Assembly (NCBI RefSeq): GCF_022113815.1
Contig: NZ_SGOM01000007.1
Span: 161,249-225,248, forward strand
Direction of reading: 5' to 3'
Length of the DNA stretch: 64,000 nucleotides
Source: Vibrio cincinnatiensis
GTDB lineage: Bacteria; Pseudomonadota; Gammaproteobacteria; Enterobacterales; Vibrionaceae
The stretch's first letter is position 1; each line of letters begins with the position of its first letter. The translations under genes were made by a program, and so were the position numbers. Below, one piece after another: positions 28,217 to 38,081 of this stretch. The notes under the pieces were generated by a model. That model was not told where the DNA came from, did not search any database, and was given only the letters and a program-made list of their open reading frames with translations.

Positions 28217-29365
28217 TTAGGTCGTTAAGGTCAGAATTGATCCTGGTAATACCACAAAGACTGCTAAGAGATAAGCGGCAACCGCGGCTTTATTTTTAAT
28301 CGCACAGTCAGAAATCCAATCCGCCCCTTTAAGAGGTATCTCACGTAAGAATGGAATGCCAAAAATCAGTAGAGTGGCCATCAGGTTGAAGACTAAATGT
28401 ACCAGTGCAATTTGTAGTGCGAATACTGCAAACTCACCAGATACAGCGGTTGCCGCAAGTAGAGCCGTGACACAAGTTCCGATATTTGCACCCAGAGTAA
28501 ATGGGTAAATATCACGGACCTTTAGCACACCAGAGCCAACTAAGGGAACAATCAATGTTGTCGTCGTGCTGGATGACTGAACCAATACCGTTACCACAGT
28601 ACCCGAAGCGATGCCGTGTAGTGGCCCTCGGCCGATAGCACTTTTGAGGATGTCCCGAGCCTGACCAACCATCAAGGTTTTCATCAGGCGGCCCATCACC
28701 AATATGGCTAAGAAAATGGTGGTGATGCCTAACACGATCATAGCGACGCCTCCCCACACATTACCGAAAACACCCAGTTGTGTTTGAAGGCCACCAACAA
28801 TTGGTTTCGTGATTGGGCCGATAAAATCTAACCCTTTCATGCTCATATTTCCCGTTGACATCAATGGAGAGACAAGCCAATAAGAGATTTTTTCTAATAT
28901 GCCGAACATCATTTCTAATGGTAGGAAAATCAGTACAGCGAGTAAGTTGAAAAAATCATGAATGGTTGCACTGGCAAAAGCTCGTTTAAATTCATCTTTG
29001 CAGTGTGCGTGTCCTAAACTGACAAGAGTGTTGGTCACCGTTGTACCAATATTTGCTCCCATCACCATAGGGATAGCAATTTCCACGGGTAAGCCACCAG
29101 CCACTAAACCCACAATAATGGAGGTGACGGTACTTGATGACTGGATAAGGGCTGTTGCTACTAACCCTATCATTAATCCTGCAATCGGATGAGAGGCAAA
29201 GGTAAATAATGCTTTTGCTTGCTCTCCGGCTGACCATTTGAATCCACTGCCGACCATCGCAACGGCAAGTAATAGTAGGTACAGCATAAAGGCCAAGTTT
29301 ATCCAACGTAGCCAGCGAGTCGTTGCTACGCTTGGGTACGTTGTTGATGTCGCTTGGTTTATCAT
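28217..29365 (-). CDS. nptA: Na+/phosphate cotransporter NptA
   Basis: NptA imports inorganic phosphate with sodium across the inner membrane. The 382-residue product has two inverted repeats, each with the PNaS family QSSS motif (ALIQSSSTVTS and VLVQSSSTTTT), and about eight to ten hydrophobic helices. This type is best known from V. cholerae, where nptA lies beside nhaR, as here. I chose ATG at 29365 (MINQATS), which has GGAG six bases upstream; ATG at 29377 or further in-frame extension is possible. Confidence 0.92.
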   Translation of the reverse strand: MINQATSTTYPSVATTRWLRWINLAFMLYLLLLAVAMVGSGFKWSAGEQAKALFTFASHPIAGLMIGLVATALIQSSSTVTSIIVGLVAGGLPVEIAIPMVMGANIGTTVTNTLVSLGHAHCKDEFKRAFASATIHDFFNLLAVLIFLPLEMMFGILEKISYWLVSPLMSTGNMSMKGLDFIGPITKPIVGGLQTQLGVFGNVWGGVAMIVLGITTIFLAILVMGRLMKTLMVGQARDILKSAIGRGPLHGIASGTVVTVLVQSSSTTTTLIVPLVGSGVLKVRDIYPFTLGANIGTCVTALLAATAVSGEFAVFALQIALVHLVFNLMATLLIFGIPFLREIPLKGADWISDCAIKNKAAVAAYLLAVFVVLPGSILTLTT

Positions 29366-29727
29366 GGGCTTCTCCATTGACCTAATGAACATCATCGGTC
29401 TGTTGTTGAATCTGTGCGCGATAGTAGAATGAAAATATTTCAATATTATGACAGAAGCATTATTAAGTGATGCTTTTGTTACTTACTTCTTTTTTTATGA
29501 ATTACTTGTTTTTAATTGATTGAATTTAATGTTGTTTTTATTTTTATTCTCAAGCACTAGGCCTAGTTGATTGTTGTTATCAATGGCAGATTTATGACAA
29601 AAGGGGTATTTCACTTCGTTTTAATGCTGAGTAGTGGCTTTAATTTATCGGTTTTATCGAAATATTTGCGGTCAATAGAGAGGTTTGTTATAACCATCGC
29701 TTACATTTGCATGTTGAAATCTATCGT
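29366..29727. other. divergent nptA-nhaR intergenic region
   Basis: This 362-bp AT-rich gap holds both promoters. Visible structure: a hairpin AAGCAT/ATGCTT (29455-29475), a 12-bp perfect palindrome ACTAGGCCTAGT (29556-29567) and, overlapping its end, TTGAT-N7-ATCAA (29567-29583). The latter pair could be operator sites, but I cannot match them to a known regulator. Confidence 0.45.
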
Positions 29728-30618
29728 ATGTCTCATCTTAACTATAATCACCTCTACTATTTCTGGATGGTGTGTAAACAAGGTTCAGTAACCAAGGCTG
29801 CGGAAGCGTTATTTTTAACACCTCAAACCGTTACCGGACAAATCAAAGCATTAGAAGAAAGATTAGAAGGCAAACTGACGAAGCGGAATGGGCGTAGTAT
29901 TGAACCAACGGAATTAGGGCAATTGGTCTTTAAATATGCTGATCGTATGTTTGGATTGAGCTATGAAATGCTGGATATCGTTAACTACAGCCAACGTGCT
30001 AATGTGTTATTTGATGTTGGAGTGGCCGATGCACTTTCTAAGCGTTTAGTCAGTAAAATATTAATGACGACAGTCCCAGAAGATAACCGCATTCATCTGC
30101 GCTGTTTTGAGTCGACACATGAATTGTTACTTGAGCAGTTATCGCAACATAAGCTGGATATGATTCTCTCTGATTGTCCAGTTGATTCAAGTCAAAGCCC
30201 TGGGTTATTTAGTAAAAAACTTGGTGAAAGCCATATGGGGTTATTTTCAAGCAGCAAAGTGGATCGAAAAGATTATCCCGCCATTTTAGCCAATCGTAAA
30301 TTACTGATACCGGGAAGCCGCACTGCGATGGGGCGTAAGGTTCGACAATGGTTTGAACGGCAAGGGTTACAGCCAAATGTACTTGGTGAATTTGACGATG
30401 CGGCATTAATGAAAGCTTTTGCTTTGTATCACCCAGAAGTAATCTTTATGGCTCCATTACTGCTTCGTTCAGAAATGGAACAGGAAGGTACGCTGCATCT
30501 AATCAGTCAAATCGAAGAAATTAAAGAAGAGTACTACGTCATTTTTGCTGAACGGATGATTCAACATCCGGCAGTCAAAAATGTGTGTGACGCTGATTTT
30601 CAACATTTTTTTGAATAA
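29728..30618 (+). CDS. nhaR: LysR-type transcriptional activator NhaR
   Basis: NhaR is a Na+-responsive LysR regulator of the nhaA antiporter, and in E. coli also of pga and osmC. The 296-residue product has an N-terminal winged helix (about 5-65, [22 protein letters not shown]) and an effector domain whose ISDCPVD-like and [13 protein letters not shown] motifs match E. coli NhaR closely. The start is ATG at 29728 (MSHLNYNH); a TTG at 29707 lacks a better ribosome site. No nhaA is next to it here, so its targets must lie elsewhere; an NhaP antiporter is at 41.7 kb. Confidence 0.92.
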   Translation: MSHLNYNHLYYFWMVCKQGSVTKAAEALFLTPQTVTGQIKALEERLEGKLTKRNGRSIEPTELGQLVFKYADRMFGLSYEMLDIVNYSQRANVLFDVGVADALSKRLVSKILMTTVPEDNRIHLRCFESTHELLLEQLSQHKLDMILSDCPVDSSQSPGLFSKKLGESHMGLFSSSKVDRKDYPAILANRKLLIPGSRTAMGRKVRQWFERQGLQPNVLGEFDDAALMKAFALYHPEVIFMAPLLLRSEMEQEGTLHLISQIEEIKEEYYVIFAERMIQHPAVKNVCDADFQHFFE

Positions 30619-30920
30619 ATATAAGGCAGTTTAAATAACCCATATTCAGAATCTTGATACACTTTGGGTGTATATTATTGTTAACAAATAGATTACTATC
30701 TGCCAAATCGGTCAAATAGATCAGGTAAAATCTGCCACGATGCTGTTTGTCCGATAAATTTAAGTGTCCCTCTGTAGCTGTTCACTTACACCTCTAGGTT
30801 TATCATCCATGACTAAAAAGTTAGAGAAGTAAGTTGTGGTTTGCTGGCTTAGTGCTTTAGTGGGCCAAACAGTGTGTAGGCATGGGGTAGCTTAAGTGGT
30901 TATGGAAAAGAGGCTTACTC
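30619..30920 (+). promoter_or_regulatory. nhaR-hlyU intergenic region
   Basis: This 302-bp gap contains a hairpin ATACAC/GTGTAT (30657-30673) soon after nhaR, and a perfect palindrome TTGTTAACAA (30678-30687). A possible promoter is TTGATA (30654-30659), 16 bp, TATTGT (30676-30681), overlapping both. The direct repeat ATCTGCCA occurs twice around 30708 and 30750. HlyU-type proteins bind imperfect palindromes, so autoregulation is possible but unproven. Confidence 0.35.
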
Positions 30921-31217
30921 ATGAACCTTGAACAAATGGAACAGAACTCCGCTCAAGCAGTGGTGTTATTAAAAGCCATGGCAAATGAGAGGCGGCTGCA
31001 AATTCTTTGCTTATTACACAATCAGGAACTCTCCGTGGGGGAGTTGTGTGGAAAGTTAGAGTTAAGCCAGTCGGCGTTGTCACAGCACTTGGCTTGGCTA
31101 AGAAGGGATGGCTTAGTTGAGACGCGCAAAGAAGCGCAAACCGTGTTTTATACGTTAAGCAGTAACGAAGTAAAAGCCATGATTGAGTTGTTGCATCATT
31201 TATACTGTTCTCGCTGA
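30921..31217 (+). CDS. hlyU: HlyU, ArsR-family virulence regulator
   Basis: HlyU is a winged-helix ArsR/SmtB protein that activates hemolysin or RTX toxin genes in Vibrios, partly by displacing H-NS. The 98-residue product matches V. cholerae HlyU closely over its core, including the MANERRLQIL and LSQSALSQHLAWLRRDGLV recognition helix segments. Metal-binding residues of classic ArsR sensors are absent. Cys30 and Cys96 correspond to the redox-relevant pair in V. cholerae HlyU (Cys38 and Cys104, allowing for its longer N-terminus); a further Cys43 is present. Location between nhaR and rpsT is the same as VC0678. AAAAGAGG lies seven bases before ATG. Confidence 0.92.
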   Translation: MNLEQMEQNSAQAVVLLKAMANERRLQILCLLHNQELSVGELCGKLELSQSALSQHLAWLRRDGLVETRKEAQTVFYTLSSNEVKAMIELLHHLYCSR

Positions 31218-31282
31218 TCACCGTTGGGTGGGAACGAGCTTTACGGAAAATGCTGAAAAGTAGAGATAGACTACAGATAAAT

Positions 31283-31308
31283 AAAAAACCGGCCTTAGCC
31301 GGTTTTTT
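31283..31308. terminator. bidirectional terminator between hlyU and rpsT
   Basis: AAAAAACCGGC (31283-31293) pairs with GCCGGTTTTTT (31298-31308) around CTTA, with U-tracts both ways, between the convergent hlyU and rpsT. Confidence 0.9.
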
Positions 31309-31331
31309 CATCACTGAGAAATCAAACTCAA

Positions 31332-31592
31332 TTACAGAGCTTTGATCGCTGCAGAGAAGCGAGACTTATGACGAGCTGCTTTATTCTTATGAATAAGGCC
31401 TTTAGTCGCCATGCGGTCAAGGATTGGTGTAACGACTGCGAGTGCAGCAGTTGCAGCTTCTTTGTCGCCAGCAGCAATTGCAGCAACAGTTTTTTTCATG
31501 TAAGTGCGCATCATTGAACGACGGCTAGCATTGTGCTGACGGCGTTTTTCAGATTGGATAGCGCGCTTCTTAGCAGATTTGTTATTTGCCAA
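31332..31592 (-). CDS. rpsT: 30S ribosomal protein S20
   Basis: S20 binds 16S rRNA at the base of the body and helix 44. The 86-residue product starts [10 protein letters not shown] after the initiator and ends AAIKAL, typical of the family (87 in E. coli). The initiation codon is TTG at 31592, eight bases after GGGAG; a UUG start also occurs in E. coli rpsT and is part of its autogenous control. An in-frame TTG at 31607 overlaps the ribosome site and is not credible. Confidence 0.95.
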   Translation of the reverse strand: MANNKSAKKRAIQSEKRRQHNASRRSMMRTYMKKTVAAIAAGDKEAATAALAVVTPILDRMATKGLIHKNKAARHKSRFSAAIKAL

Positions 31593-31640
31593 GGGTCTAA
31601 CTCCCAAAAACTTTAGTTCGGTGACAATTTAAGGGCCGGA

Positions 31641-31669
31641 AATATCCCTTATTTGCACTTAAATGTCAA
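31641..31669 (-). promoter_or_regulatory. rpsT promoter
   Basis: On the minus strand TTGACA (31669-31664), a 17-bp spacer and GATATT (31646-31641) form a promoter with perfect -35. Transcription would start near 31634, leaving a leader of about 40 nt. Confidence 0.65.
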
Positions 31670-31862
31670 ATGATTTGTGCAAAAACCCGTCTAAACCAAA
31701 CAAGTTTGGTATCACAAGGCCTTCACGGTTAAGATGGCGTGGATTCTAACAGTATTTTTTTACCAATGCTAATACTTATCCGGATCTTACGCTGACATTC
31801 TTTGACTCAATCGTGAGAGAGTATCACTAAGTGAATAAACCTACTGGTATTTATCGAAGATG

Positions 31863-31885
31863 AAGCCTTGATAATAAGGCTTTCC
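31863..31885 (+). repeat. hairpin in the murJ upstream region
   Basis: AAGCCTT (31863-31869) and AAGGCTT (31876-31882) form a perfect stem with a GATAAT loop and a short TTT tail, about 55 bp before murJ. It looks like a weak terminator or attenuator in the 348-bp rpsT-murJ gap. Apart from this and the rpsT promoter nothing else was recognised there. Confidence 0.45.
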
Positions 31886-31940
31886 TGTTTCGTATTGTCA
31901 GTAGTCGGTTGAGTATTTTTGCTGATTTTTCGAGGTTACT

Positions 31941-33509
31941 GTGAGTAAACGCTTACTCAAGTCAGGCATCATTGTGAGTGCTATGACGTTTATTTCCCGA
32001 GTCTTGGGATTAGTTCGTGATGTTGTTGTGGCGAATTTGATGGGGGCAGGGGCGAGTGCTGATGTGTTTTTCTTTGCCAATCGCATTCCTAATTTCTTAC
32101 GCCGCCTATTTGCTGAAGGGGCTTTTTCTCAGGCTTTCGTTCCTGTTTTAACGGAATATCATGCTTCAGGAGACAAAGAGAAAACCCGAGCGTTGATTGC
32201 TAAAGTGTCAGGCACCTTAGGTGCCCTCGTCACGGTAGTGACATTACTTGGTGTCGTTTTTTCTGGCGTTGTTACTGCATTATTTGGTGCCGGTTGGTTT
32301 TTGGACTGGTTAAATGGTGGGCCAGCAGCGGAAAAGTTTGAGTTAGCCAGTTTATTGCTGAAAATCACGTTCCCTTATTTGTGGTTTATCACTTTGGTGG
32401 CCTTATCAGGGGCGATTCTCAATACGTTAGGGAAATTTGCGGTTTCTTCCTTTACCCCTGTTTTCCTTAATATCATGATGATTTTATCAGCGTGGTATAT
32501 TTCGCCTAACCTTGCCAAGCCTGAGGTTGGTTTGGCCATTGGGGTGTTTTTGGGCGGTTTGGTGCAATTTTTATTTCAACTGCCATTTTTAATAAAAGCA
32601 GGCATGCTGGTTAAGCCTAAATGGGGTTGGAAAGATCCCGGAGTGGTGAAAATTCGTACCTTGATGATACCAGCATTATTTGGCGTATCAGTTAGCCAGA
32701 TTAACCTGTTATTTGACTCTTTTGTTGCCAGTTTTTTGCAAACCGGCTCGATCAGTTGGCTCTATTATTCCGATCGTTTATTAGAATTTCCACTCGGTTT
32801 ATTTGGTATTGCCATCGCAACCGTTATTTTACCCGCTTTATCTCGTAAGCATGTCGATGCGCATCAAGCTGGGTTTGCACAAACCATGGATTGGGGCGTT
32901 CGAATGGTGATTCTACTCGGCATTCCAGCTATGTTAGGTTTAATGGTATTAGCTAAACCCATGTTGATGGTGCTCTTTATGCGTGGCGAATTCACAGCGA
33001 GTGATGTACAGCAAGCTTCGTTGTCTTTATTCGCTTATTCCGCAGGTTTACTGAATTTTATGCTGATTAAGGTTTTAGCACCGGGGTATTACTCTCGGCA
33101 AGATACCAAAACGCCAGTGCGTTACGGCATTATCGCTATGTTAAGTAATATTGTTTTCAATGCTATTTTTGCTTGGTTTTATGGGTATGTGGGGTTAGCG
33201 GCGGCCACTGCACTTTCTGCTTTTATTAATATGGCCCTTTTGTATCGAGGTTTACATAGACAGGGGGTATATCGAGTGAGTCGTCAAACCGTATTATTTG
33301 TGACTCGTTTGATTTTAGCGGGGGTTGTCATGGTTGCAGCCATCTATTGGCAACTGGATTCTATGTCGGCTTGGTTGGAGTGGGGACTCACTCAGCGAAC
33401 ATTGACTTTAAGCGGTTTAATTGCCTTTGGTGCGTTGGCTTATCTTCTGAGTGCCTTGCTCTTTGGGGTCCGAGTAAAAGACCTAAAAGCAGCGACAGAA
33501 GAGGGATAG
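31941..33509 (+). CDS. murJ: lipid II flippase MurJ
   Basis: MurJ (MviN) flips the peptidoglycan precursor lipid II across the inner membrane. The 522-residue product is a MOP-superfamily protein with about 14 membrane helices. The N-terminal signature SRVLGLVRDVVVANLMGAG (about residues 19-37) and the RIPNFLRRLFAEGAFSQAF stretch (about 48-66) contain conserved arginines needed for transport. GTG at 31941 has GAGGT upstream. ribF follows after 65 bp in the same direction, the usual order murJ-ribF-ileS-lspA. Confidence 0.96.
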   Translation: MSKRLLKSGIIVSAMTFISRVLGLVRDVVVANLMGAGASADVFFFANRIPNFLRRLFAEGAFSQAFVPVLTEYHASGDKEKTRALIAKVSGTLGALVTVVTLLGVVFSGVVTALFGAGWFLDWLNGGPAAEKFELASLLLKITFPYLWFITLVALSGAILNTLGKFAVSSFTPVFLNIMMILSAWYISPNLAKPEVGLAIGVFLGGLVQFLFQLPFLIKAGMLVKPKWGWKDPGVVKIRTLMIPALFGVSVSQINLLFDSFVASFLQTGSISWLYYSDRLLEFPLGLFGIAIATVILPALSRKHVDAHQAGFAQTMDWGVRMVILLGIPAMLGLMVLAKPMLMVLFMRGEFTASDVQQASLSLFAYSAGLLNFMLIKVLAPGYYSRQDTKTPVRYGIIAMLSNIVFNAIFAWFYGYVGLAAATALSAFINMALLYRGLHRQGVYRVSRQTVLFVTRLILAGVVMVAAIYWQLDSMSAWLEWGLTQRTLTLSGLIAFGALAYLLSALLFGVRVKDLKAATEEG

Positions 33510-33574
33510 TTAAGGTATAATCCGCCAGTTTTACACCCATATAATTGAGAACAATAGGTTTTAAGCGTATTGCA

Positions 33575-34543
33575 ATGGAATTGATCCGCGGTATTCATAA
33601 TATTAAGCCTCACCACCATGGCTGTGTACTGACCATTGGTAATTTTGATGGTGTGCATCTGGGGCATCAGAAAGTATTAAGTCAGGTCTCCAAACAAGCA
33701 AAGCAACTGAATTTACCATCGGTAGTGATGACTTTTGAACCGCAGCCGATGGAGCTTTTTCTCAAAGAGCGTGCGCCAGCTCGGTTAACTCGGTTGAGAG
33801 ATAAATTTGTTCAATTGGGGAAATTAGGGCTTGATCGCTTGTTGTGTGTCAATTTTAATCATCATTTTGCCAATTTAGATGCTCAGGCGTTTATTCGTGA
33901 CTTGTTGGTCACCCAATTGGGTGTTAAGTTTCTGGTAGTGGGAGATGATTTCTGCTTCGGGCAAGGCCGTAAAGGTGATTTTGCCATGCTTCGTCAAGCT
34001 GGAAAACAATATGGTTTTGAGGTTGTGAATACGCACAGTTTTTGTGTTGAACATGCGCGAGTGAGCAGCACATTGATAAGAGAGGCGCTTGCTGTTGATG
34101 ATCTCCCTCTCGCAGCCAGTATGCTGGGAAGAGATTACAGCATCAGTGGGCGAGTTTCTCACGGTCGAAAATTAGGTCGTACCATTGGTTTTCCAACCGC
34201 CAATATTCCACTAAAACGATGCGTTTCTCCGGTGTCTGGTGTTTATGTGGTTCAAGCGTATGGTTTAGGAGAGAAACCGATTGGTGGTGTGGCGAATATT
34301 GGCCAACGCCCCACCGTTAACGGTGTTCGTCAGCAATTGGAAGTGCATTTATTCAACTTTCAAGGCAACTTGTACGGAAAGCAGCTCGAAGTCGCGCTCT
34401 TACATAAATTACGTGATGAACGTAAGTTTGAGTCATTTGATGCACTCAAACAACAAATTGAATTGGATGCTGAGGCAGCAAGGGTGTGGCTGCGTCAGCT
34501 TTACAGTGAGTCGGTTGATTCCACCGATACACATAATGTCTAA
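33575..34543 (+). CDS. ribF: bifunctional riboflavin kinase/FAD synthetase
   Basis: RibF makes FMN from riboflavin and then FAD. The 322-residue product has the N-terminal nucleotidyltransferase domain with TIGNFDGVHLGHQKVL (about 20-35) and the C-terminal kinase domain with GRTIGFPTAN (about 205) and GVANIGQRPTV. ATG at 33575 (MELIRGIH) aligns with relatives; an upstream start at 33545 is unlikely. It sits between murJ and ileS, 30 bp before the latter. No FMN riboswitch is seen upstream. Confidence 0.95.
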   Translation: MELIRGIHNIKPHHHGCVLTIGNFDGVHLGHQKVLSQVSKQAKQLNLPSVVMTFEPQPMELFLKERAPARLTRLRDKFVQLGKLGLDRLLCVNFNHHFANLDAQAFIRDLLVTQLGVKFLVVGDDFCFGQGRKGDFAMLRQAGKQYGFEVVNTHSFCVEHARVSSTLIREALAVDDLPLAASMLGRDYSISGRVSHGRKLGRTIGFPTANIPLKRCVSPVSGVYVVQAYGLGEKPIGGVANIGQRPTVNGVRQQLEVHLFNFQGNLYGKQLEVALLHKLRDERKFESFDALKQQIELDAEAARVWLRQLYSESVDSTDTHNV

Positions 34544-34573
34544 CTTCGCCCAATAGAACGGAATTAAGAATCG

Positions 34574-37420
34574 ATGAGTGAATATAAAGATACCCTGAAC
34601 TTACCTGAAACAGGGTTTCCAATGCGCGGCGATCTGGCTAAACGTGAGCCAGAAATGCTTAAACGTTGGTACAAAGAAGATCTTTACGGTGCAATCCGTG
34701 AAGCAAAGAAAGGCAAGAAATCGTTCGTATTGCATGATGGTCCTCCATACGCCAACGGTGACATTCATATTGGTCACGCACTAAATAAGATTCTTAAAGA
34801 CATTATTATTAAATCCAAAACACTTTCAGGTTTTGACGCCCCTTATATTCCCGGTTGGGATTGCCACGGTTTGCCTATTGAATTGATGGTTGAGAAAAAA
34901 GTGGGAAAACCGGGTCAGAAAGTGACGGCTGCGGAGTTTCGTGAAAAATGTCGTGAATATGCTGCCGGGCAAGTTGAAGGACAGAAAGAAGGCTTTAAAC
35001 GACTCGGTATTTTAGGTGAGTGGGATAAACCGTATCGCACCATGGATTTTGCAACCGAAGCGAATATTATTCGTGCTTTGGGCAAAATTGCCGATAAGGG
35101 CCACCTACTTAAAGGGTTTAAGCCTGTTCACTGGTGTACTGACTGTGGTTCGGCGTTGGCTGAAGCTGAGGTGGAGTATAAGAATAAAGTATCACCGTCT
35201 ATTGATGTCCGTTTTAAAGCGGCTGATCCTGAAGCGGTGCTCAGTAAATTTAGCTTAGCGCAAGATCATGCTGGTCACGGTGACCTATCCATTGTTATAT
35301 GGACCACAACGCCTTGGACATTACCTGCAAACCGTGCGGTTTGCCTACGTGATGATCTTGAATATGTGTTGATCCAAGTTGAAGGTGAACAAGCTGAGCG
35401 AATCATCGTTGCTGCGGAGTTGGCAAAAGAGGTGATGGATCGTGCGGGTATCGAACATTTCCATAATCTGGGCTTTGCGAAAGGGTCGGATCTTGAACTG
35501 ACTCAATACCAACACCCGTTCTACGATTTTACTGTGCCTGCTATCTTAGGCGATCATGTTACAACTGAATCAGGTACGGGTGTGGTGCATACTGCCCCAG
35601 GCCATGGCCAAGAAGACTTTGCTGTTGGCCAAAAATATGGTTTGGAAGTCGCCAATCCTGTCGGTTCTAACGGCGTTTACCTTCCGGATACAGAACTGTT
35701 TGCTGGGCAGCATGTATTTAAAGCCAATGATGCGGTTGTTGAAGTGTTGAAAGAAAGAGGGGCGCTGTTACATCATCATGCGTATGAGCACAGCTACCCA
35801 CACTGCTGGCGTCATAAAACGCCAATCATCTTTCGGGCCACTCCACAGTGGTTTGTATCGATGGATCAAGCTGGGTTACGTGAGCAAGCGCTCAGTGAAA
35901 TTAAAGGCGTGAAATGGATGCCTGATTGGGGTCAAAGTCGAATTGAAGGCATGGTCGAAGGTCGCCCTGAGTGGTGTATTTCTCGCCAGCGGACATGGGG
36001 CGTACCGATTGCACTATTTGTTCATAAAGAGACCGCAGAGCTGCATCCTGAGTCACCAGCACTGATTGAAAAAGTCGCGCAGTTGGTTGAACAAAAAGGC
36101 ATTCAAGCATGGTGGGATCTCGATGCCACCGAGATCTTAGGTAGCGATGCTGAGCAATACGAAAAAGTGCTCGATACGCTAGATGTTTGGTTTGATTCCG
36201 GTGTCACTCACTATGCGGTTGTAGACAATCGCCCTGAATTTAATGGCGCCCAGGCTGATATGTATCTAGAAGGGTCAGATCAACATCGCGGTTGGTTCCA
36301 ATCTTCATTGATTTCGTCGGTCGCCATGAAAGGTAAAGCGCCATATAAAGAGGTGTTAACCCATGGTTTCGTGGTGGATGGACAAGGACGTAAAATGTCT
36401 AAGTCGATCGGCAACGTTGTCGCACCGAAAGATGTGACCAATAAACTAGGAGCAGATATTCTACGCTTGTGGGTTGCTTCAACAGATTATACGGGCGAAG
36501 TCGCCGTTTCTGATGAAATCTTAAAACGTAGTGCGGATGCGTATCGCCGAATCCGTAATACCGCTCGTTTCTTCTTAGCGAACTTGAACGGGTTTAATCC
36601 AGCTACGGATATGATTCCTGCGCAAGAAATGGTGGCATTGGATCGTTGGGCCGTAGCAAGAGCTTTAGCTGCGCAGCAGGAAATTGTTAAAGCGTATGAA
36701 GAATACAACACTCATGCGGTAGTACAGCGCTTGATGCATTTTTGTTCTATTGAAATGGGCTCTTTCTATCTCGATGTGATCAAAGATCGTCAATACACTG
36801 CGAAGCGTGGTGGTCATGCGCAACGCAGTTGCCAAACGGCGCTTTATTATATTGTTGAAGCTTTAGTGCGTTGGATGGCACCAATTATGTCATTTACCGC
36901 CGATGAAATTTGGAATGCGATGCCACCATTACAAGCCAATGGTGAAAAACGTAGCCAGTTTGTCTTTGTGACCGAGTGGTATCAAGATCTGTTCGCATTA
37001 GATGAAGGTGAAGCGCTCAGCAGTGCGTTCTGGAGTGATATTCAGGATGTTCGTAGTGCAGTGAATAAACTGCTAGAAAATGCTCGTAGTGAAAAAACCA
37101 TTGGGGGGTCACTACAAGCAGAAGTCACTCTTTTTGCTGAACCAGCATTAGTTGAGAAGCTCAGTGAATTGCAAGATGAACTGCGTTTTGTCCTGTTAAC
37201 GTCTAAAGCTACAGTTAAAGCATTGGAAGAGAAGACCGACGCTGCGCAGGCAACAGAGATTGAAGGCTTGTTTGTTCAAGTGAGTAAAATTGAGGCAGAG
37301 AAATGCGATCGCTGTTGGCATTACACCTCAGACGTGGGCACAATCCAAGGTCATGAAACGATTTGTGGTCGTTGTGTCTCTAACGTAGAAGGTGAAGGCG
37401 AGCAACGTCAGTTTGCTTAA
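34574..37420 (+). CDS. ileS: isoleucyl-tRNA synthetase
   Basis: IleRS charges tRNA-Ile and edits misacylated valine. The 948-residue class I enzyme has the HIGH motif at 65-68, the KMSKS loop at 607-611, a CP1 editing domain between them ([16 protein letters not shown] is its core), an anticodon-binding helical domain and a C-terminal zinc finger with two CxxC pairs (CDRC and CGRC). The presence of the zinc finger places it with the bacterial type, usually mupirocin-sensitive. lspA starts 15 bp later. Confidence 0.97.
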   Translation: MSEYKDTLNLPETGFPMRGDLAKREPEMLKRWYKEDLYGAIREAKKGKKSFVLHDGPPYANGDIHIGHALNKILKDIIIKSKTLSGFDAPYIPGWDCHGLPIELMVEKKVGKPGQKVTAAEFREKCREYAAGQVEGQKEGFKRLGILGEWDKPYRTMDFATEANIIRALGKIADKGHLLKGFKPVHWCTDCGSALAEAEVEYKNKVSPSIDVRFKAADPEAVLSKFSLAQDHAGHGDLSIVIWTTTPWTLPANRAVCLRDDLEYVLIQVEGEQAERIIVAAELAKEVMDRAGIEHFHNLGFAKGSDLELTQYQHPFYDFTVPAILGDHVTTESGTGVVHTAPGHGQEDFAVGQKYGLEVANPVGSNGVYLPDTELFAGQHVFKANDAVVEVLKERGALLHHHAYEHSYPHCWRHKTPIIFRATPQWFVSMDQAGLREQALSEIKGVKWMPDWGQSRIEGMVEGRPEWCISRQRTWGVPIALFVHKETAELHPESPALIEKVAQLVEQKGIQAWWDLDATEILGSDAEQYEKVLDTLDVWFDSGVTHYAVVDNRPEFNGAQADMYLEGSDQHRGWFQSSLISSVAMKGKAPYKEVLTHGFVVDGQGRKMSKSIGNVVAPKDVTNKLGADILRLWVASTDYTGEVAVSDEILKRSADAYRRIRNTARFFLANLNGFNPATDMIPAQEMVALDRWAVARALAAQQEIVKAYEEYNTHAVVQRLMHFCSIEMGSFYLDVIKDRQYTAKRGGHAQRSCQTALYYIVEALVRWMAPIMSFTADEIWNAMPPLQANGEKRSQFVFVTEWYQDLFALDEGEALSSAFWSDIQDVRSAVNKLLENARSEKTIGGSLQAEVTLFAEPALVEKLSELQDELRFVLLTSKATVKALEEKTDAAQATEIEGLFVQVSKIEAEKCDRCWHYTSDVGTIQGHETICGRCVSNVEGEGEQRQFA

Positions 37421-37435
37421 TTTCAAGGCGAGAGT

Positions 37436-37936
37436 ATGACTCAACAAGCATTGTCACTAAAACAATCCGGAGTGCGCTGGCTATGGCTAGCGTTACTCGT
37501 ATTCCTCGCGGACATTGGCATTAAACTGCTAGTGATGAATGAAATGGGGTATGGATGGGGAAACCGAATTGAAGTTCTTCCATTCTTTAATCTACTTTAT
37601 GTTCATAACTACGGTGCTGCCTTTAGCTTCTTGAGTGATCAAGCTGGCTGGCAACGTTGGTTCTTTACTGGTATTGCTGTGGCCGTGGTTGGATTATTAG
37701 CGTATTGGATGAGACGCTTACCCGTTTCGGAAAAGTGGAACAATATTGCTTACGCACTGATCATTGGCGGAGCGGTTGGAAATGTTTTTGACCGAGTGGT
37801 ACATGGTTTTGTCGTGGATTACCTCGATTTCTACTGGGGAACCTATCACTGGCCTGCTTTTAATTTAGCCGATAGTACTATCTGTATTGGCGCAGCCATG
37901 ATCGTGCTTGATAGTTTTCGAACTAAAAAGTATTGA
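37436..37936 (+). CDS. lspA: lipoprotein signal peptidase (signal peptidase II)
   Basis: LspA cleaves the signal peptide of diacylated prolipoproteins after Lgt has acted. The 166-residue product has four membrane helices and the catalytic aspartates Asp119 ([10 protein letters not shown]) and Asp146 ([11 protein letters not shown]). It overlaps the functional chain with lgt at 26 kb. ileS-lspA coupling is standard. AAGGCGAGAG precedes ATG at 37436. A terminator follows. Confidence 0.96.
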   Translation: MTQQALSLKQSGVRWLWLALLVFLADIGIKLLVMNEMGYGWGNRIEVLPFFNLLYVHNYGAAFSFLSDQAGWQRWFFTGIAVAVVGLLAYWMRRLPVSEKWNNIAYALIIGGAVGNVFDRVVHGFVVDYLDFYWGTYHWPAFNLADSTICIGAAMIVLDSFRTKKY

Positions 37937-37965
37937 GTCTTGTCTGATGCAAATTGAATAACCTT

Positions 37966-37998
37966 AAGCGTCGTCCGTTGATTCGGTCGGCGCTTTTT
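37966..37998 (+). terminator. lspA terminator
   Basis: AAGCGTCGTCCG (37966-37977) pairs with CGGTCGGCGCTT (37984-37995) with one mismatch and one wobble, followed by a T-run. It may partly insulate fkpB-ispH from the upstream genes. Confidence 0.8.
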
Positions 37999-38081
37999 GT
38001 TAGAAAGACGTTTAATAGAATTAACAGAATAAAATAAACCGAGCCATCAAGAGCTGGTCTACTCTTTCAAGGAAGCCTAAC

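Noticed and set aside
29567..29583. TTGAT/ATCAA pair as an FNR site
   Set aside because: The halves are 7 bp apart; FNR needs 4.
30919..31314. 131-codon frame opposite hlyU
   Set aside because: It covers hlyU and its terminator on the other strand; hlyU has clear family identity and a ribosome site.
33510..33574. FMN riboswitch before ribF
   Set aside because: The gap is only 65 bp and shows no riboswitch-like structure.
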